From JAOPZW01 sp963764585 (GTDB taxonomy: Bacteria; Actinomycetota; Thermoleophilia; Solirubrobacterales; Solirubrobacteraceae), in assembly GCA_963764585.1 (NCBI GenBank), contig CAVXTB010000003.1, positions 1,302,001 through 1,366,000 of the forward strand: DNA of 64,000 nt. The letters are read 5' to 3'. The notes under the pieces were generated by a model. It made no database searches, was not told the DNA's origin, and saw only the letters and a list, made by a program, of their open reading frames with translations. The translations under genes and the position numbers were made by a program. Below are positions 8,774 through 16,393 of this stretch, piece after piece (within the stretch, counting starts at the first letter, position 1; every line of letters starts with the position of its first letter).

Positions 8774-9388
8774 ATGCTCGACGACTACCTCGACGCGCAC
8801 GCGACGCCGCTCGAGCCGCTCCTGCAGGAGAACTACGAGGCGACCTACGCGTCGCTGTCCTCGCCGCAGATGATCGCCGGGCCGGTGCTCGGCCGGCTGC
8901 TGCGCTTCCTCGTCGCGACGGCCGCCCCGCGGCTCGTGCTCGAGATCGGCACGTTCAGCGGCTACTCGGCCCTCGCGATGGCGGGTGGGCTGCCGCCGGA
9001 CGGGCGGATCGTGACGTGCGAGCTCTCGCCCGAGCGCGCACAGTTCGCGCAGTCGTACTTCGATCGGTCGCCGTGGGCGGATCGCATCGACCTGCGCGTC
9101 GGCCCGGCCCTCGACACGGTCGCCGGCCTCGACGGGCCCTTCGACTTCGTCTTCATCGACGCCGACAAGACGGGCTATCCGGCGTACTACGACGCGGTCG
9201 TCCCGAAGCTCTCGCCGCGCGGCGTGATCGCCATCGACAACACGCTGCGCGGCGGCGACGTCGCCGATCCCGTCGACGACGGCGACCGCGCGATGGCCAC
9301 CTTCAACGACCACGTGCACGCCGACGCGCGCACCGAGAGCCTGATCCTCAGCGTGCGCGACGGCGTGACGCTGGTCCGCCTTCGCTAG
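8774..9388 (+). CDS. O-methyltransferase (class I SAM, Methyltransf_3 family), 204 aa
   Basis: SAM-binding motif I is visible as VLEIGTFSGYSALAMA (about residues 55-70). DFVFIDADKTGYPAYYD and IAIDNTLRGG then match the metal-dependent catechol/caffeoyl-CoA O-methyltransferase family. The ATG lies one base after the response regulator stop, so it is probably co-transcribed with the two-component genes. Substrate unknown. Length 204 is normal for bacterial members. Confidence 0.9.
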   Translation: MLDDYLDAHATPLEPLLQENYEATYASLSSPQMIAGPVLGRLLRFLVATAAPRLVLEIGTFSGYSALAMAGGLPPDGRIVTCELSPERAQFAQSYFDRSPWADRIDLRVGPALDTVAGLDGPFDFVFIDADKTGYPAYYDAVVPKLSPRGVIAIDNTLRGGDVADPVDDGDRAMATFNDHVHADARTESLILSVRDGVTLVRLR

Positions 9389-9406
9389 GCGGGGCGCCCC
9401 GCGGCG

Positions 9407-9451
9407 GCGAGCGGCGGCCGCGGCCGCCCCGCGAGCGGCGGCCGCGGCCGC
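9407..9451 (+). repeat. Two copies of a 21-bp GC-only repeat upstream of ffh
   Basis: The 21-bp unit occupies 9407-9427 and again, identically, 9431-9451, three bases apart. Each copy contains the palindrome GCGGCCGCGGCCGC, so each can form a strong hairpin. It sits between the methyltransferase stop and the ffh promoter and may end upstream transcription, although no T-run follows. Confidence 0.6.
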
Positions 9452-9453
9452 TC

Positions 9454-9459
9454 TAGACT
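9454..9459 (+). promoter_or_regulatory. -10 box TAGACT for ffh
   Basis: TAGACT, nine bases, then GTG 9469. No Shine-Dalgarno is present; a leaderless mRNA is likely. Confidence 0.6.
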
Positions 9460-9468
9460 GGACCGTCC

Positions 9469-10803
9469 GTGTTCGACGCCCTTTCCGAGAAGCTGCAGGC
9501 CACGCTCGCCGACGTCCGCGGCCACGGCACCCTGACCGAGGCCGACATCGACAAGGCGATGCGCGAGATCCGCCTCGCGCTGCTCGAGGCCGACGTCAAC
9601 TTCAAGGTCGTCAAGTCGTTCACGGCGACGGTGAAGGAGCGCTGCCTCGGCGCCGACGTGCTCGGCACGCTCAACCCCGGCCAGCAGGTCGTCAAGATCG
9701 TCCACGAGGAGCTCGCCGCGCTGATGGGCGGTGCCTCGATGGGCGTGACGTTCTCGCCGCGCCCGCCGACCGTGATCCTGATGGCCGGGCTGCAGGGCTC
9801 GGGCAAGACGACCGCCGCCGCCAAGCTCGCGCGCTGGCTGAAGGCCGAGCACGGCTCGTCCGTGGCGCTCGCCGCGTGCGACGTCTACCGCCCGGCCGCG
9901 GTCGACCAGCTCGTCAAGGTCGGCTCGCAGGTCGGGGCCGACGTCTACGAGCAGGGCACCGACCGCGATCCCGTCGACATCGCCCGCTGGGCCCTGGATC
10001 GCGCCAAGACCGAGGGCAAGGACGTCCTCGTCGTCGACACGTCCGGGCGCCTGCACGTCGACCAGGAGCTGATGGACGAGCTGGTCCGCATCCGCGCCGC
10101 GGTCAAGCCGCACTCGATCCTGCTCGTCGTGGATGCGATGACCGGCCAGGACGCGGTCAACGTCGCCGAGCAGTTCGCGGCCGCCGTGCAGTTCGACGGC
10201 GTCCTCATGAGCAAGCTCGACGGCGACGCCCGCGGCGGCGCGGCGCTCAGCGTCAAGGCGGTCACCGGCAAGCCGATCCTGTTCGCCTCGGTGGGCGAGA
10301 AGCTCGACGCGTTCGAGCGCTTCCACCCGGACCGGATGGCCCAGCGGATCCTCGGCATGGGCGACGTCATGTCGCTCATCGAGAAGGCCGAGGCGCAGTT
10401 CGAGGAGGACGAGGCCAAGGAGCTCGAGCGCAAGCTGCGCAAGAACGAGTTCACCCTCGAGGACTTCCTCAAGCAGCTCAAGACGATCCGCCGCATGGGC
10501 CCCCTGCAGTCGATCCTCGGCATGATGCCCGGTCTCGCCGGCCACCAGCTGTCGAACATGAAGGTCGACGAGCGCGAGCTCGACCGCGTCGAGGCGATCA
10601 TCCTCTCGATGACGCCCGAGGAGCGCCGCCGCCCGGAGCTCATCAAGGGCTCGCGCCGCCTGCGCATCGCCAAGGGCTCGGGCACCACCGTGCAGGCCGT
10701 CAACGCGCTCGTCAAGCAGTTCGACCAGATGCGCAAGCTCATGCGCCAGCTCGGGCGCGGCAAGATGCCCGACCTGGGCGCGCTCATGCGCCAGGGCCGG
10801 TAG
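9469..10803 (+). CDS. ffh: Signal recognition particle protein Ffh (SRP54), 444 aa
   Basis: GTPase that binds signal sequences of nascent membrane proteins and, with 4.5S RNA and FtsY, delivers ribosomes to the Sec translocon. N-domain at residues 1-85; G-domain with P-loop GLQGSGKTTAAAKLARWLK, DTSGRLHVD, and TKLD-equivalent MSKLDGDARGGAALS. The Met-rich M-domain begins around 325 (RRMGPLQSILGMMPG ... MRKLMRQLGRGKMPDLGALM). Length is normal. Start GTG 9469 follows directly from a leaderless promoter. It heads the conserved ffh-rpsP-rimM-trmD-rplS-lepB block. Confidence 0.98.
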   Translation: MFDALSEKLQATLADVRGHGTLTEADIDKAMREIRLALLEADVNFKVVKSFTATVKERCLGADVLGTLNPGQQVVKIVHEELAALMGGASMGVTFSPRPPTVILMAGLQGSGKTTAAAKLARWLKAEHGSSVALAACDVYRPAAVDQLVKVGSQVGADVYEQGTDRDPVDIARWALDRAKTEGKDVLVVDTSGRLHVDQELMDELVRIRAAVKPHSILLVVDAMTGQDAVNVAEQFAAAVQFDGVLMSKLDGDARGGAALSVKAVTGKPILFASVGEKLDAFERFHPDRMAQRILGMGDVMSLIEKAEAQFEEDEAKELERKLRKNEFTLEDFLKQLKTIRRMGPLQSILGMMPGLAGHQLSNMKVDERELDRVEAIILSMTPEERRRPELIKGSRRLRIAKGSGTTVQAVNALVKQFDQMRKLMRQLGRGKMPDLGALMRQGR

Positions 10804-10836
10804 GCGCCCGTCCGAGCGCGCCACGCGCCCGCCCGC

Positions 10837-10842
10837 TACCCT
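10837..10842 (+). promoter_or_regulatory. -10 box TACCCT upstream of rpsP
   Basis: TACCCT lies 41 bases before the TTG start of rpsP. Here, unlike many genes in the window, a leader with a GAGAGGA ribosome site (10870-10876) follows. Confidence 0.4.
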
Positions 10843-10883
10843 CTCCGGTCGGCTTTTCCAAGCACTTCGAGAGGAACTCCACG

Positions 10884-11138
10884 TTGGCAGTACGACTCAG
10901 GCTCACGCGCGTGGGCGGCAAGAAGGACCCGATCTGGCGGGTCGTCGTCGCCGATCAGCGCTCGCCTCGAGACGGTCGCTTCATCGAGACCGTCGGCCAG
11001 TACAACCCGCAGACCTCGCCCTCGACGATCAAGATCGACGAGGAGAAGGTCCGCGCCTGGCTTGCCAAGGGCGCACAGCCCACCGACACGGTTCGCAAGC
11101 TGCTGAAGACCCAGGGCATCGACGCCGCCGCGCGGTAG
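10884..11138 (+). CDS. rpsP: 30S ribosomal protein bS16, 84 aa
   Basis: Starts (M)AVRLRLTRVGGKKDPIWRVV and contains SPRDGRFIETVGQYNP, the signature of bS16, and ends around KAWLA-equivalent VRAWLAKGAQPTDTVRKLL. The family begins M-A-V-R, which fixes the start at TTG 10884 even though a TTG is rare for a ribosomal protein. A GAGAGGA site 7-8 bases upstream supports it. First gene of the run rpsP-KH-rimM-trmD. Confidence 0.97.
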   Translation: MAVRLRLTRVGGKKDPIWRVVVADQRSPRDGRFIETVGQYNPQTSPSTIKIDEEKVRAWLAKGAQPTDTVRKLLKTQGIDAAAR

Positions 11139-11148
11139 GCGCGCGGAC

Positions 11149-11382
11149 ATGCGTGACCTCCTCGAATCGTTGGCCCGCAAGCTGGTCGACCATCCCGACC
11201 AGGTCTCGGTCGAGCAGTTCGAGGAGGACGACGGCACCATCGTCCTCGAGCTCGCGGTAGCCGAGGACGACTACGGCAAGATCATCGGCCGCGGCGGACG
11301 CACGGCCAACGCCCTGCGGACCATCGTGAAGGCCGCGGCGGTGAAGGAGAACCGCCGCGTGCTCGTCGACATCGTCGACTAG
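11149..11382 (+). CDS. khpA: KH-domain RNA-binding protein KhpA, 77 aa
   Basis: Single KH domain with GKIIGRGGRTANALRT holding the GxxG loop (residues 45-48, IIGRGG). The N-terminus MRDLLESLARKLVDHPDQV is typical of KhpA/YlqC, always found between rpsP and rimM in Gram-positive and actinobacterial genomes. Binds RNA, usually with KhpB, and affects cell length/division in firmicutes. Its TAG overlaps the rimM GTG by one base. Confidence 0.93.
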   Translation: MRDLLESLARKLVDHPDQVSVEQFEEDDGTIVLELAVAEDDYGKIIGRGGRTANALRTIVKAAAVKENRRVLVDIVD

Positions 11383-11912
11383 TGGCGCGGCCCGTCGTCG
11401 AGTGGCTCGCCGCCGGCCGGGTCGGCCGGCCACACGGCCTCGACGGCTCGTTCCACGTCACGCGCCCGCGCGGGGCGCTGCTGGCCCTCGGCACGGTCGT
11501 GCGCATCGACGACGACGAGGCCGAGATCGTCCGGCGGGCCGGCACCGACGAGCGCCCGATCCTGCGCCTGGCCGGGCACGACGGGCGCGCCGCGGCCGAG
11601 CTCCTGCGCGGTCGCGACCTGCTCGTCCACCGCACCGCCGCGCCGCCGCTCGAGGAGGACGAGTGGTACGCCGAGGACCTCCAGGGCTGCCGCGTCGTCG
11701 ACGGCGCCGCCGCGGTCGGCGAGGTGCGCCGGCTGATCGCGCTGCCGTCGTGCGAGGCGCTCGAGGTGCTGCGCGCCGACGGCGGCGAGCTGCTCGTCCC
11801 GCTCGTCCGCGACGCCGTGCGCTCCGTCGACGTCGGCGCGCGCGTCGTCGACGTCGACCTCGAGTTCCTGGGCGAGTCCGCGCCCGCGCCGACCCCGTCC
11901 TCGCGCCGCTGA
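11382..11912 (+). CDS. rimM: Ribosome maturation factor RimM, 176 aa
   Basis: Acts in late assembly of the 30S head near uS19. The N-terminal RimM barrel begins AAGRVGRPHGLDGSFHV (the V.G.HG..G motif), followed by a PRC-barrel segment with DEWYAEDLQGCRVV, and ends LVPLVRDAVRSVDVGARVVDVD. GTG 11382 overlaps the preceding stop; its own TGA overlaps the trmD ATG by one base. Length is normal. Confidence 0.95.
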   Translation: MARPVVEWLAAGRVGRPHGLDGSFHVTRPRGALLALGTVVRIDDDEAEIVRRAGTDERPILRLAGHDGRAAAELLRGRDLLVHRTAAPPLEEDEWYAEDLQGCRVVDGAAAVGEVRRLIALPSCEALEVLRADGGELLVPLVRDAVRSVDVGARVVDVDLEFLGESAPAPTPSSRR

Positions 11913-12607
11913 TGCAGCTCGACGTCGTCACGCTCTTCCCCGAGTGGTTCGAGTGGTTCCGCGGCCAGCGCCATGTCGGCAACGCGCTCGCCCACGGCCA
12001 CGAGCTGCGCACGCTCAACCCGCGCGAGCACACGCCGCTGAGCGGCGGACAGGTCGACGACACGCCCTTCGGCGGCGGCGCCGGCATGGTGCTGCGCGTC
12101 GACGTGGTGGACGCCGCGATGCGCAGCTTCTACGGGGTCGATCCGGTCGACCTGCGCCATCAACGACGCGTGCTCGCCCTCACGCCCGGCGGGCGGATCC
12201 TCGACGACCGCTTCGTCGAGGAGCTCGCCGCCGAGCCGGCGATCACGCTGCTGTGCGGTCGCTACGAGGGCTTCGACGAGCGCATCGTGCAGCACTTCGC
12301 GTCCGATGCGGTGTCCGTCGGCCGGTACGTGCTCTCGGGCGGCGAGCTGGCGGCGATGGTCGTCATGGACGCGGTCCTGCGCAAGCTGCCCGGCTCGCTC
12401 GGCCACGCGGACTCGGCGCTCGAGGAGTCCTTCAGCGCCGCGCTCGGCGGCGATCCGGAGTACCCGCACTACACGCGCCCGGCCGAGTACCGGGGCTGGA
12501 AGGTGCCCGAGGTCCTGCTCTCCGGCCACCACGAGGAGATCCGCCAGTGGCGCCGCGCGCGCAGCCGCGAGCGTGGGGCGGCGGCGGGTGGTTCTTCGCT
12601 ACCATGA
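11912..12607 (+). CDS. trmD: tRNA (guanine-N1)-methyltransferase TrmD, 231 aa
   Basis: Makes m1G37 in tRNAs reading CNN/GGG codons, preventing +1 frameshifts at proline codons. SPOUT fold with LDVVTLFPEWF at the N-terminus, DTPFGGGAGMVLR, the trefoil-knot SAM loop LLCGRYEGFDERI and YVLSGGELAAMVVMDAV, and the catalytic DSxxxxSF-like region ADSALEESF. The extreme C-terminus is Arg/Ser/Gly-rich. ATG overlaps the rimM stop. Notable because the next gene contains a possible +1 shift at CCC-TGA. Confidence 0.97.
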   Translation: MQLDVVTLFPEWFEWFRGQRHVGNALAHGHELRTLNPREHTPLSGGQVDDTPFGGGAGMVLRVDVVDAAMRSFYGVDPVDLRHQRRVLALTPGGRILDDRFVEELAAEPAITLLCGRYEGFDERIVQHFASDAVSVGRYVLSGGELAAMVVMDAVLRKLPGSLGHADSALEESFSAALGGDPEYPHYTRPAEYRGWKVPEVLLSGHHEEIRQWRRARSRERGAAAGGSSLP

Positions 12608-12627
12608 GCGCCTCGCGCGGGACCGCT

Positions 12628-12633
12628 TACCTT
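12628..12633 (+). promoter_or_regulatory. Possible -10 box TACCTT upstream of rplS
   Basis: TACCTT lies 25 bases before the rplS ATG, in the 51-bp gap after trmD. The leader is pyrimidine-rich and shows no Shine-Dalgarno. Confidence 0.3.
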
Positions 12634-12658
12634 CGTCCTCCCGCGCCTTCTCTTTGTC

Positions 12659-13255
12659 ATGAGCACCGTGATCGACAGCCTCGAGCGCGCGCAACTGCGG
12701 CGCGTCCCGCAGTTCGCCGCCGGCGACCGCGTCCGGGTCCACTTCCAGGTCATCGAGGGAACGCGCCGCCGGACCCAGGTCTTCGAGGGTGTCGTCATCA
12801 AGCGCCAGGGCCACGGCGTACGCGAGACGTTCACCGTGCGCAAGCAGTCTTTCGGCGTCGGCGTCGAGCGAACGTTCCCGCTGCACTCGCCGAAGATCGA
12901 GAAGATCGACGTCGCCGCCCGCGGCGACGTGCGCCGCGCCAAGCTCTACTACCTGCGCGAGCGCGTCGGCAAGCGCGCCCGCGTCCGCGAGCGCCGCTAC
13001 ACGGGCCCGGAGGAGTCGGTCCAGCCCGGCCTGCTCCACGATCCCGTCGCCGCCCTCGAGGCCGAGGCGGCCGCTTCGACCGAGGCCGTCGACGCCGAGG
13101 GCGTCACCGCCGAGGAGGTCGTCGACGCCGGCGGCGCCGCCGACACCGCCGCGGAGGTCGAGGCGGTCGAGGCGGAGACCACTGGCGAGGCGGAGGCTGC
13201 GCCCGCCGCTGAGGCCGCCGCTGAGGCCGAGCCCGCCGCTGAGGCCGAGCCCTGA
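12659..13255 (+). CDS. rplS: 50S ribosomal protein bL19 with acidic Ala/Glu tail, 198 aa
   Basis: Residues 1-115 are standard bL19 (VPQFAAGDRVRVHFQVIEGT, RRTQVFEGVVIKRQG, SFGVGVERTFPLHSPKI, RRAKLYYLRERVGK). Usual length is about 115 residues. From about 120 a low-complexity Ala/Glu/Pro tail is added, ending at TGA 13253-13255. The same composition continues without a break in the +1 frame to TAA 13467-13469. The shift point is exactly CCC-TGA, so either one extra base is present in a repeat-rich stretch or ribosomes read a longer protein of 269 aa by +1 frameshifting. Confidence 0.93.
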   Translation: MSTVIDSLERAQLRRVPQFAAGDRVRVHFQVIEGTRRRTQVFEGVVIKRQGHGVRETFTVRKQSFGVGVERTFPLHSPKIEKIDVAARGDVRRAKLYYLRERVGKRARVRERRYTGPEESVQPGLLHDPVAALEAEAAASTEAVDAEGVTAEEVVDAGGAADTAAEVEAVEAETTGEAEAAPAAEAAAEAEPAAEAEP

Positions 13256-13469
13256 GCCGGAGCCCGCCGCCGAGGCCGAGCCCGAGCCGGAGCCCGCCGC
13301 CGAGGCCGACGCCGACGCCGCGCCCGAGCCCGCCGCCGAGGCCGAGCCGGCCGAGGCCGAGTCCGACGAGCCGGCCGACGCCGACGAGGCGGACGCTCCG
13401 GCGGACGCGGACTCCGACGGCGCCCAGCGGGCCGCGGATCCCCAGGCCGCGGCCGACGACAAGGCGTAA
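13254..13469 (+). other. Out-of-frame continuation of the bL19 acidic tail
   Basis: Read in the frame one base ahead of rplS, this stretch encodes about 71 residues of Pro/Glu/Ala/Asp repeats (PEPEPAAEAEP units, then DEPADADEADAPADAD) ending DDKA and TAA. It has no start codon or ribosome site of its own and ends the base before the lepB GTG. Composition and repeat unit match the end of rplS, so it belongs to that gene by origin. Confidence 0.7.
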
Positions 13470-14087
13470 GTGGGGACCAAGCAGAAGTCGACCGGAGGAT
13501 CGCTCCTCGAGCTGGTCGTCATCGTCGCGGTGGCCCTGGGCCTCGCCCTCGGCATCCAGGCCTTCCTCGTCAAGCCGTACCGGATCCCCAGCGAGTCGAT
13601 GGTCCCGACGCTCGACGTCGGCCAGCGCGTGCTCGTCAACCGCATCGGCAACCGCTTCGCCGACCCCAAGGTCGGTGACGTCATCGTCTTCCACCCGCCG
13701 AAGGGCTCGGACACCGACACCTGCGGCGCGAGCTCCCGCAAGCGCGGCCAGGCGTGCGACCGGCCGACCCGGCAACGCGCCGACGTCAACTTCATCAAGC
13801 GCGTCGTCGCCGGACCGGGGGACACGCTCTACGTCAAGGGCGGCCACGTCTATCGCAACGGCAAGCGCGAGAAGGACGGGTACATCAACGGGACGTGTGA
13901 AGGCGACCAGGGGCGCGGCTGCAACTTCACAACCCCGATCACCATTCCCGCCAACCACTGGTTCATGATGGGCGACAACCGTGGGGAGTCCGACGACAGT
14001 CGCTTCTGGGGCCCGGTCCCGCGCGGATGGATCATCGGCGAGGCGTTCGCGACGTACTGGCCGCCCAAGCGCGTGGGCCTGCTCTAG
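13470..14087 (+). CDS. lepB: Signal peptidase I, 205 aa
   Basis: Membrane-bound protease that removes Sec/Tat signal peptides. One N-terminal helix (residues 12-34) precedes box B PSESMVPTLDVGQRVLVNRI with catalytic Ser43, and NFIKRVVAGPGD supplies the general base Lys110. GDNRGESDDSRFWGPVP is box E. Two Cys pairs (C85/C96 and those in TCEGDQGRGC) could form disulfides in the extracytoplasmic part. GTG 13470 directly abuts the upstream reading frame's TAA. Position after rplS is conserved in actinobacteria. Confidence 0.96.
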   Translation: MGTKQKSTGGSLLELVVIVAVALGLALGIQAFLVKPYRIPSESMVPTLDVGQRVLVNRIGNRFADPKVGDVIVFHPPKGSDTDTCGASSRKRGQACDRPTRQRADVNFIKRVVAGPGDTLYVKGGHVYRNGKREKDGYINGTCEGDQGRGCNFTTPITIPANHWFMMGDNRGESDDSRFWGPVPRGWIIGEAFATYWPPKRVGLL

Positions 14088-14167
14088 CGCGGTACCGGCC
14101 CGCGTCCTCCTGACGGCTCGTCCGGGCCGACGAGCGGCAACCTGCCCCGATCCGCCGGAGCGCCCGT

Positions 14168-14173
14168 TACGGT
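14168..14173 (+). promoter_or_regulatory. -10 box TACGGT for rnhB
   Basis: TACGGT is followed by ten bases and GTG 14184. If this is the promoter, the GTG 14172/ATG 14175 starts lie inside or just after the -10 box and cannot be used. Confidence 0.4.
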
Positions 14174-14183
14174 GATGGCCGTC

Positions 14184-14933
14184 GTGACAGATGCCGCCGC
14201 CGAGCCCGTGGTGCCAGCAGCCGCCGTCCCGGGCCCCGACGTGATCCCGCCGCGTGCCCAGAACGCGGCCGCGGCGCGGCGCAGGCGGCGCAGCAAGCGC
14301 CACACCGGCCGGCGCCTCTTCCAGTTCGATCGTGGGCTCGGCGTGCGGTGGATCGCAGGCGCCGACGAAGCCGGGCGCGGATGCCTGGCCGGTCCGCTGG
14401 TGGCCGCCGCCGTGCTGTTCGACGTCGATGCCCTCGGGGTCCGCGAGGTGCGCGGCTTGACCGCGCTGAACGACTCCAAGCAGCACGACCCCGAGGCGCG
14501 CGACGAGCTCTTCCCGGTCGTCCTGCGCACCGCGGTGCGGGTCAACGTGGTCTCGCGCTGCGTGCGCGGCATCGACGGCCGCGGGCTGCACAACACCAAC
14601 CTCGCGGCGCTGCGCGATGCGCTCGCGGGCGTGGCTCGCCCGAACTGCCTGTGCCTCGTCGACGGCTTCGCGGTCCCCGAGTTCGGCTACGAGCAGCGGC
14701 CGATCGTGGACGGCGACGCGACGAGCGCCGCCATCGCCGCGGCGTCGATCGTCGCGAAGGTCACGCGCGACCGCTTCATGCACCGTGCCGACGAGCTGCA
14801 CCCGGGCTGGGAGTTCCGCTCACACGTCGGCTACTCCACGCCCGAGCACCGCGATGCGATCCAGCGCAAGGGCGTCTCGCCGTTGCACCGGCTGTCGTTC
14901 CAGAGCACCGCGTACCAGCAGCTCGCGCTCTAG
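14184..14933 (+). CDS. rnhB: Ribonuclease HII, 249 aa
   Basis: Removes ribonucleotides and RNA from RNA:DNA hybrids. The catalytic motif GADEAGRGCLAGPLVAA carries Asp and Glu; further acidic residues lie in LVDGF and in DGDATSAAIAAASIVAKV, with the conserved HPGWEFRSHVGYSTPEH end. An extra N-terminal basic stretch of about 45 residues (ARRRRRSKRHTGRR) precedes the core. The frame is open from GTG 14172; GTG 14184 is preferred because of the leaderless-type promoter. Follows lepB as in other actinobacteria. Confidence 0.95.
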   Translation: MTDAAAEPVVPAAAVPGPDVIPPRAQNAAAARRRRRSKRHTGRRLFQFDRGLGVRWIAGADEAGRGCLAGPLVAAAVLFDVDALGVREVRGLTALNDSKQHDPEARDELFPVVLRTAVRVNVVSRCVRGIDGRGLHNTNLAALRDALAGVARPNCLCLVDGFAVPEFGYEQRPIVDGDATSAAIAAASIVAKVTRDRFMHRADELHPGWEFRSHVGYSTPEHRDAIQRKGVSPLHRLSFQSTAYQQLAL

Positions 14934-14954
14934 AGCGCCGGCTCCGGGCGCGCG

Positions 14955-15788
14955 ATGACAACCGATCGCAGCCTCGCCATCGACGGCTTCGTGGCACTGC
15001 GCGCGTTCGCCTCGGCTCAGGAGCTGGACGTGCTGCGCGCGGCCGTCGCCGGGCTTGCCGGCGCGTCGCACGACGGTGCGTGCGAGCGCCCGCACAACAC
15101 GCTGCTGCCGCTGCGCTGGGAGCACCCGATCGTCGAGCTGCTGCTCAGCGACCCCGCGCGCGTGGCACGGATCCGCACGGCGACCTCGGCGACCGATCTG
15201 CGCTGGATCTCCGGCTATGTCTCGATCAAGGAGGCGCGCACGCCGGCGCTGTGGTGGCATCAGGACTGGTGGTGCTGGGATCACGCCGTCAGCTTCGGCG
15301 CCGCGCCGCCGCAGGTCGCGCTGCTGCTCTACCTCAGCGACACGGACCGCGCGAACGGGGCGTTGCGGGTCCTGCCCGGCTCGCACCGCCGAAGCGCCCC
15401 GATCCACGCGGTCCTGCCCGAGGCTCACGGCAGCGACGCGGAAGGCCTCGACCCAACGCACCCCGCGCTCGCGGATCTGCCCGAGCAGGCGACGCTCGCG
15501 CTGCGCGCCGGCGACGCCGCCGTGCTCGACTACCGCCTCCTGCACGGCACGCACGCCAACGCAAGCCCGGCACGCCGCGACGCGCTCCTCGTGACCTTCA
15601 CGCCGTCGTGGCGCGACCTGCCCGACGACGTGCGCGGACACCTGATCGACCACCCGGCACTGCCGACCGAGCACGAGGCGCCGCCGACGAGCTCATGGGG
15701 GACGCACCTGCTGCCGCACTTCGGTGGCCGGCGCACGACCCTGCCGCTCAACCGCAACGCGCCGAGCACCTTCGCCATCGGCGGGTAG
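14955..15788 (+). CDS. Phytanoyl-CoA dioxygenase (PhyH) family protein, 277 aa
   Basis: Fe(II)/2-oxoglutarate oxygenase fold. Iron ligands are seen as H-x-D in WWHQDWWCWD (about residues 100-102) and a distal His in LHGTHAN (about 197-200), followed by an Arg for 2-oxoglutarate (PARRDALLVTF). GALRVLPGSHRRSAP is the typical PhyH strand motif. Substrate unknown; family members hydroxylate acyl-CoAs, ectoine or secondary metabolites. Sits 21 bp after rnhB; whether co-transcribed is unclear. Confidence 0.88.
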   Translation: MTTDRSLAIDGFVALRAFASAQELDVLRAAVAGLAGASHDGACERPHNTLLPLRWEHPIVELLLSDPARVARIRTATSATDLRWISGYVSIKEARTPALWWHQDWWCWDHAVSFGAAPPQVALLLYLSDTDRANGALRVLPGSHRRSAPIHAVLPEAHGSDAEGLDPTHPALADLPEQATLALRAGDAAVLDYRLLHGTHANASPARRDALLVTFTPSWRDLPDDVRGHLIDHPALPTEHEAPPTSSWGTHLLPHFGGRRTTLPLNRNAPSTFAIGG

Positions 15789-15817
15789 CCGCAGGATCCG
15801 GGAGCACACCGCCACCA

Positions 15818-16192
15818 TCAGAACGCCGCCTCCAGGTGATCCAGGCGGACGAGCTGGCCCCGGCCGTCGATGAGCACGCCGATCGCGTCGAAGCGCAGGT
15901 CGGGCGAGTGCGGGCGGGCGGCGACCTCGAGCAGGAACGCCGCGGCCATCCGGCGCACCTGCCGGCACTTGCGCTCGTGCAGGGCCTCCCACGGCCCGCG
16001 GCCGGCGCTGTTCGCGCGCCGTGTCTTGACCTCCACGAAGACGAGCGTGGTCCCGTCGAAGACCACGAGGTCGATCTCGCCGTAGCGCGTTCGGTGGTTG
16101 CGCGCGACGAGCGTGTACCCCAGGCGCTCGAGGTGCGCGAGCGCGAGGTCCTCGCCGAGGCGTCCGAGGTGCTGTCGCAGATGGGTGGGCAC
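15818..16192 (-). CDS. yraN: UPF0102 (YraN) nuclease-fold protein, 124 aa
   Basis: Core motifs GRLGEDLALAHLERLGY, ARNHRTRYGEIDLVV and LVFVEVKTRR form the PD-(D/E)xK-type nuclease signature (E...GEIDLV...EVK). Normal length of about 120. GTG 16192-16190 is chosen because a TAGCGT box lies eight bases upstream and because the longer frame would run through comM on the other strand. Divergent from comM, as expected for the actinobacterial yraN-comM-dprA group, though here yraN is inverted relative to comM-dprA. Precise role unproven. Confidence 0.9.
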   Translation of the reverse strand: MPTHLRQHLGRLGEDLALAHLERLGYTLVARNHRTRYGEIDLVVFDGTTLVFVEVKTRRANSAGRGPWEALHERKCRQVRRMAAAFLLEVAARPHSPDLRFDAIGVLIDGRGQLVRLDHLEAAF

Positions 16193-16200
16193 GCCGGGCG

Positions 16201-16206
16201 ACGCTA
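16201..16206 (-). promoter_or_regulatory. -10 box TAGCGT for yraN
   Basis: On the minus strand TAGCGT is followed by eight bases and GTG 16192. It is the same hexamer as that used by comM in the opposite direction. Confidence 0.55.
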
Positions 16207-16216
16207 CGGCGATCGG

Positions 16217-16265
16217 TGTGACGTGTGACACGCCGTCTGTGACAAATGTGCGCAGCCGCTGCGCA
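16217..16265. promoter_or_regulatory. TGTGAC direct repeats and a palindrome between yraN and comM
   Basis: TGTGAC occurs at 16217-16222, 16224-16229 and 16238-16243. The palindrome TGCGCAG-CCG-CTGCGCA spans 16249-16265. The 201-bp gap otherwise shows only the two divergent -10 boxes. A regulator binding the repeats is possible but not demonstrated. Confidence 0.3.
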
Positions 16266-16380
16266 GCAATGCCGGAGTGCCCCTGGCGTGCGCAAAGTGG
16301 CGTGCGGCGTGGGCAAAGCCGCGCGTGCCGCTGCGCGAAGTTGTTGCAATCGCGCGGTTCAACCGTCACGCGACGCGGCC

Positions 16381-16386
16381 TAGCGT
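16381..16386 (+). promoter_or_regulatory. -10 box TAGCGT for comM
   Basis: TAGCGT, seven bases, ATG 16394. A weak TTCAAC (16358-16363) lies 17 bp upstream as a possible -35. Leaderless start expected. Confidence 0.6.
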
Positions 16387-16393
16387 GGCCGAC

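Noticed and set aside
13080..13469. Tandem repeat or CRISPR-like array in the rplS tail
   Set aside because: The repetition follows Ala/Glu/Pro codons of a low-complexity protein; there are no regular repeat-spacer units.
16217..16243. CRP-type binding site from the TGTGAC repeats
   Set aside because: A CRP site needs TGTGA-N6-TCACA symmetry; here the repeats are all direct. Kept only as an unexplained repeat.
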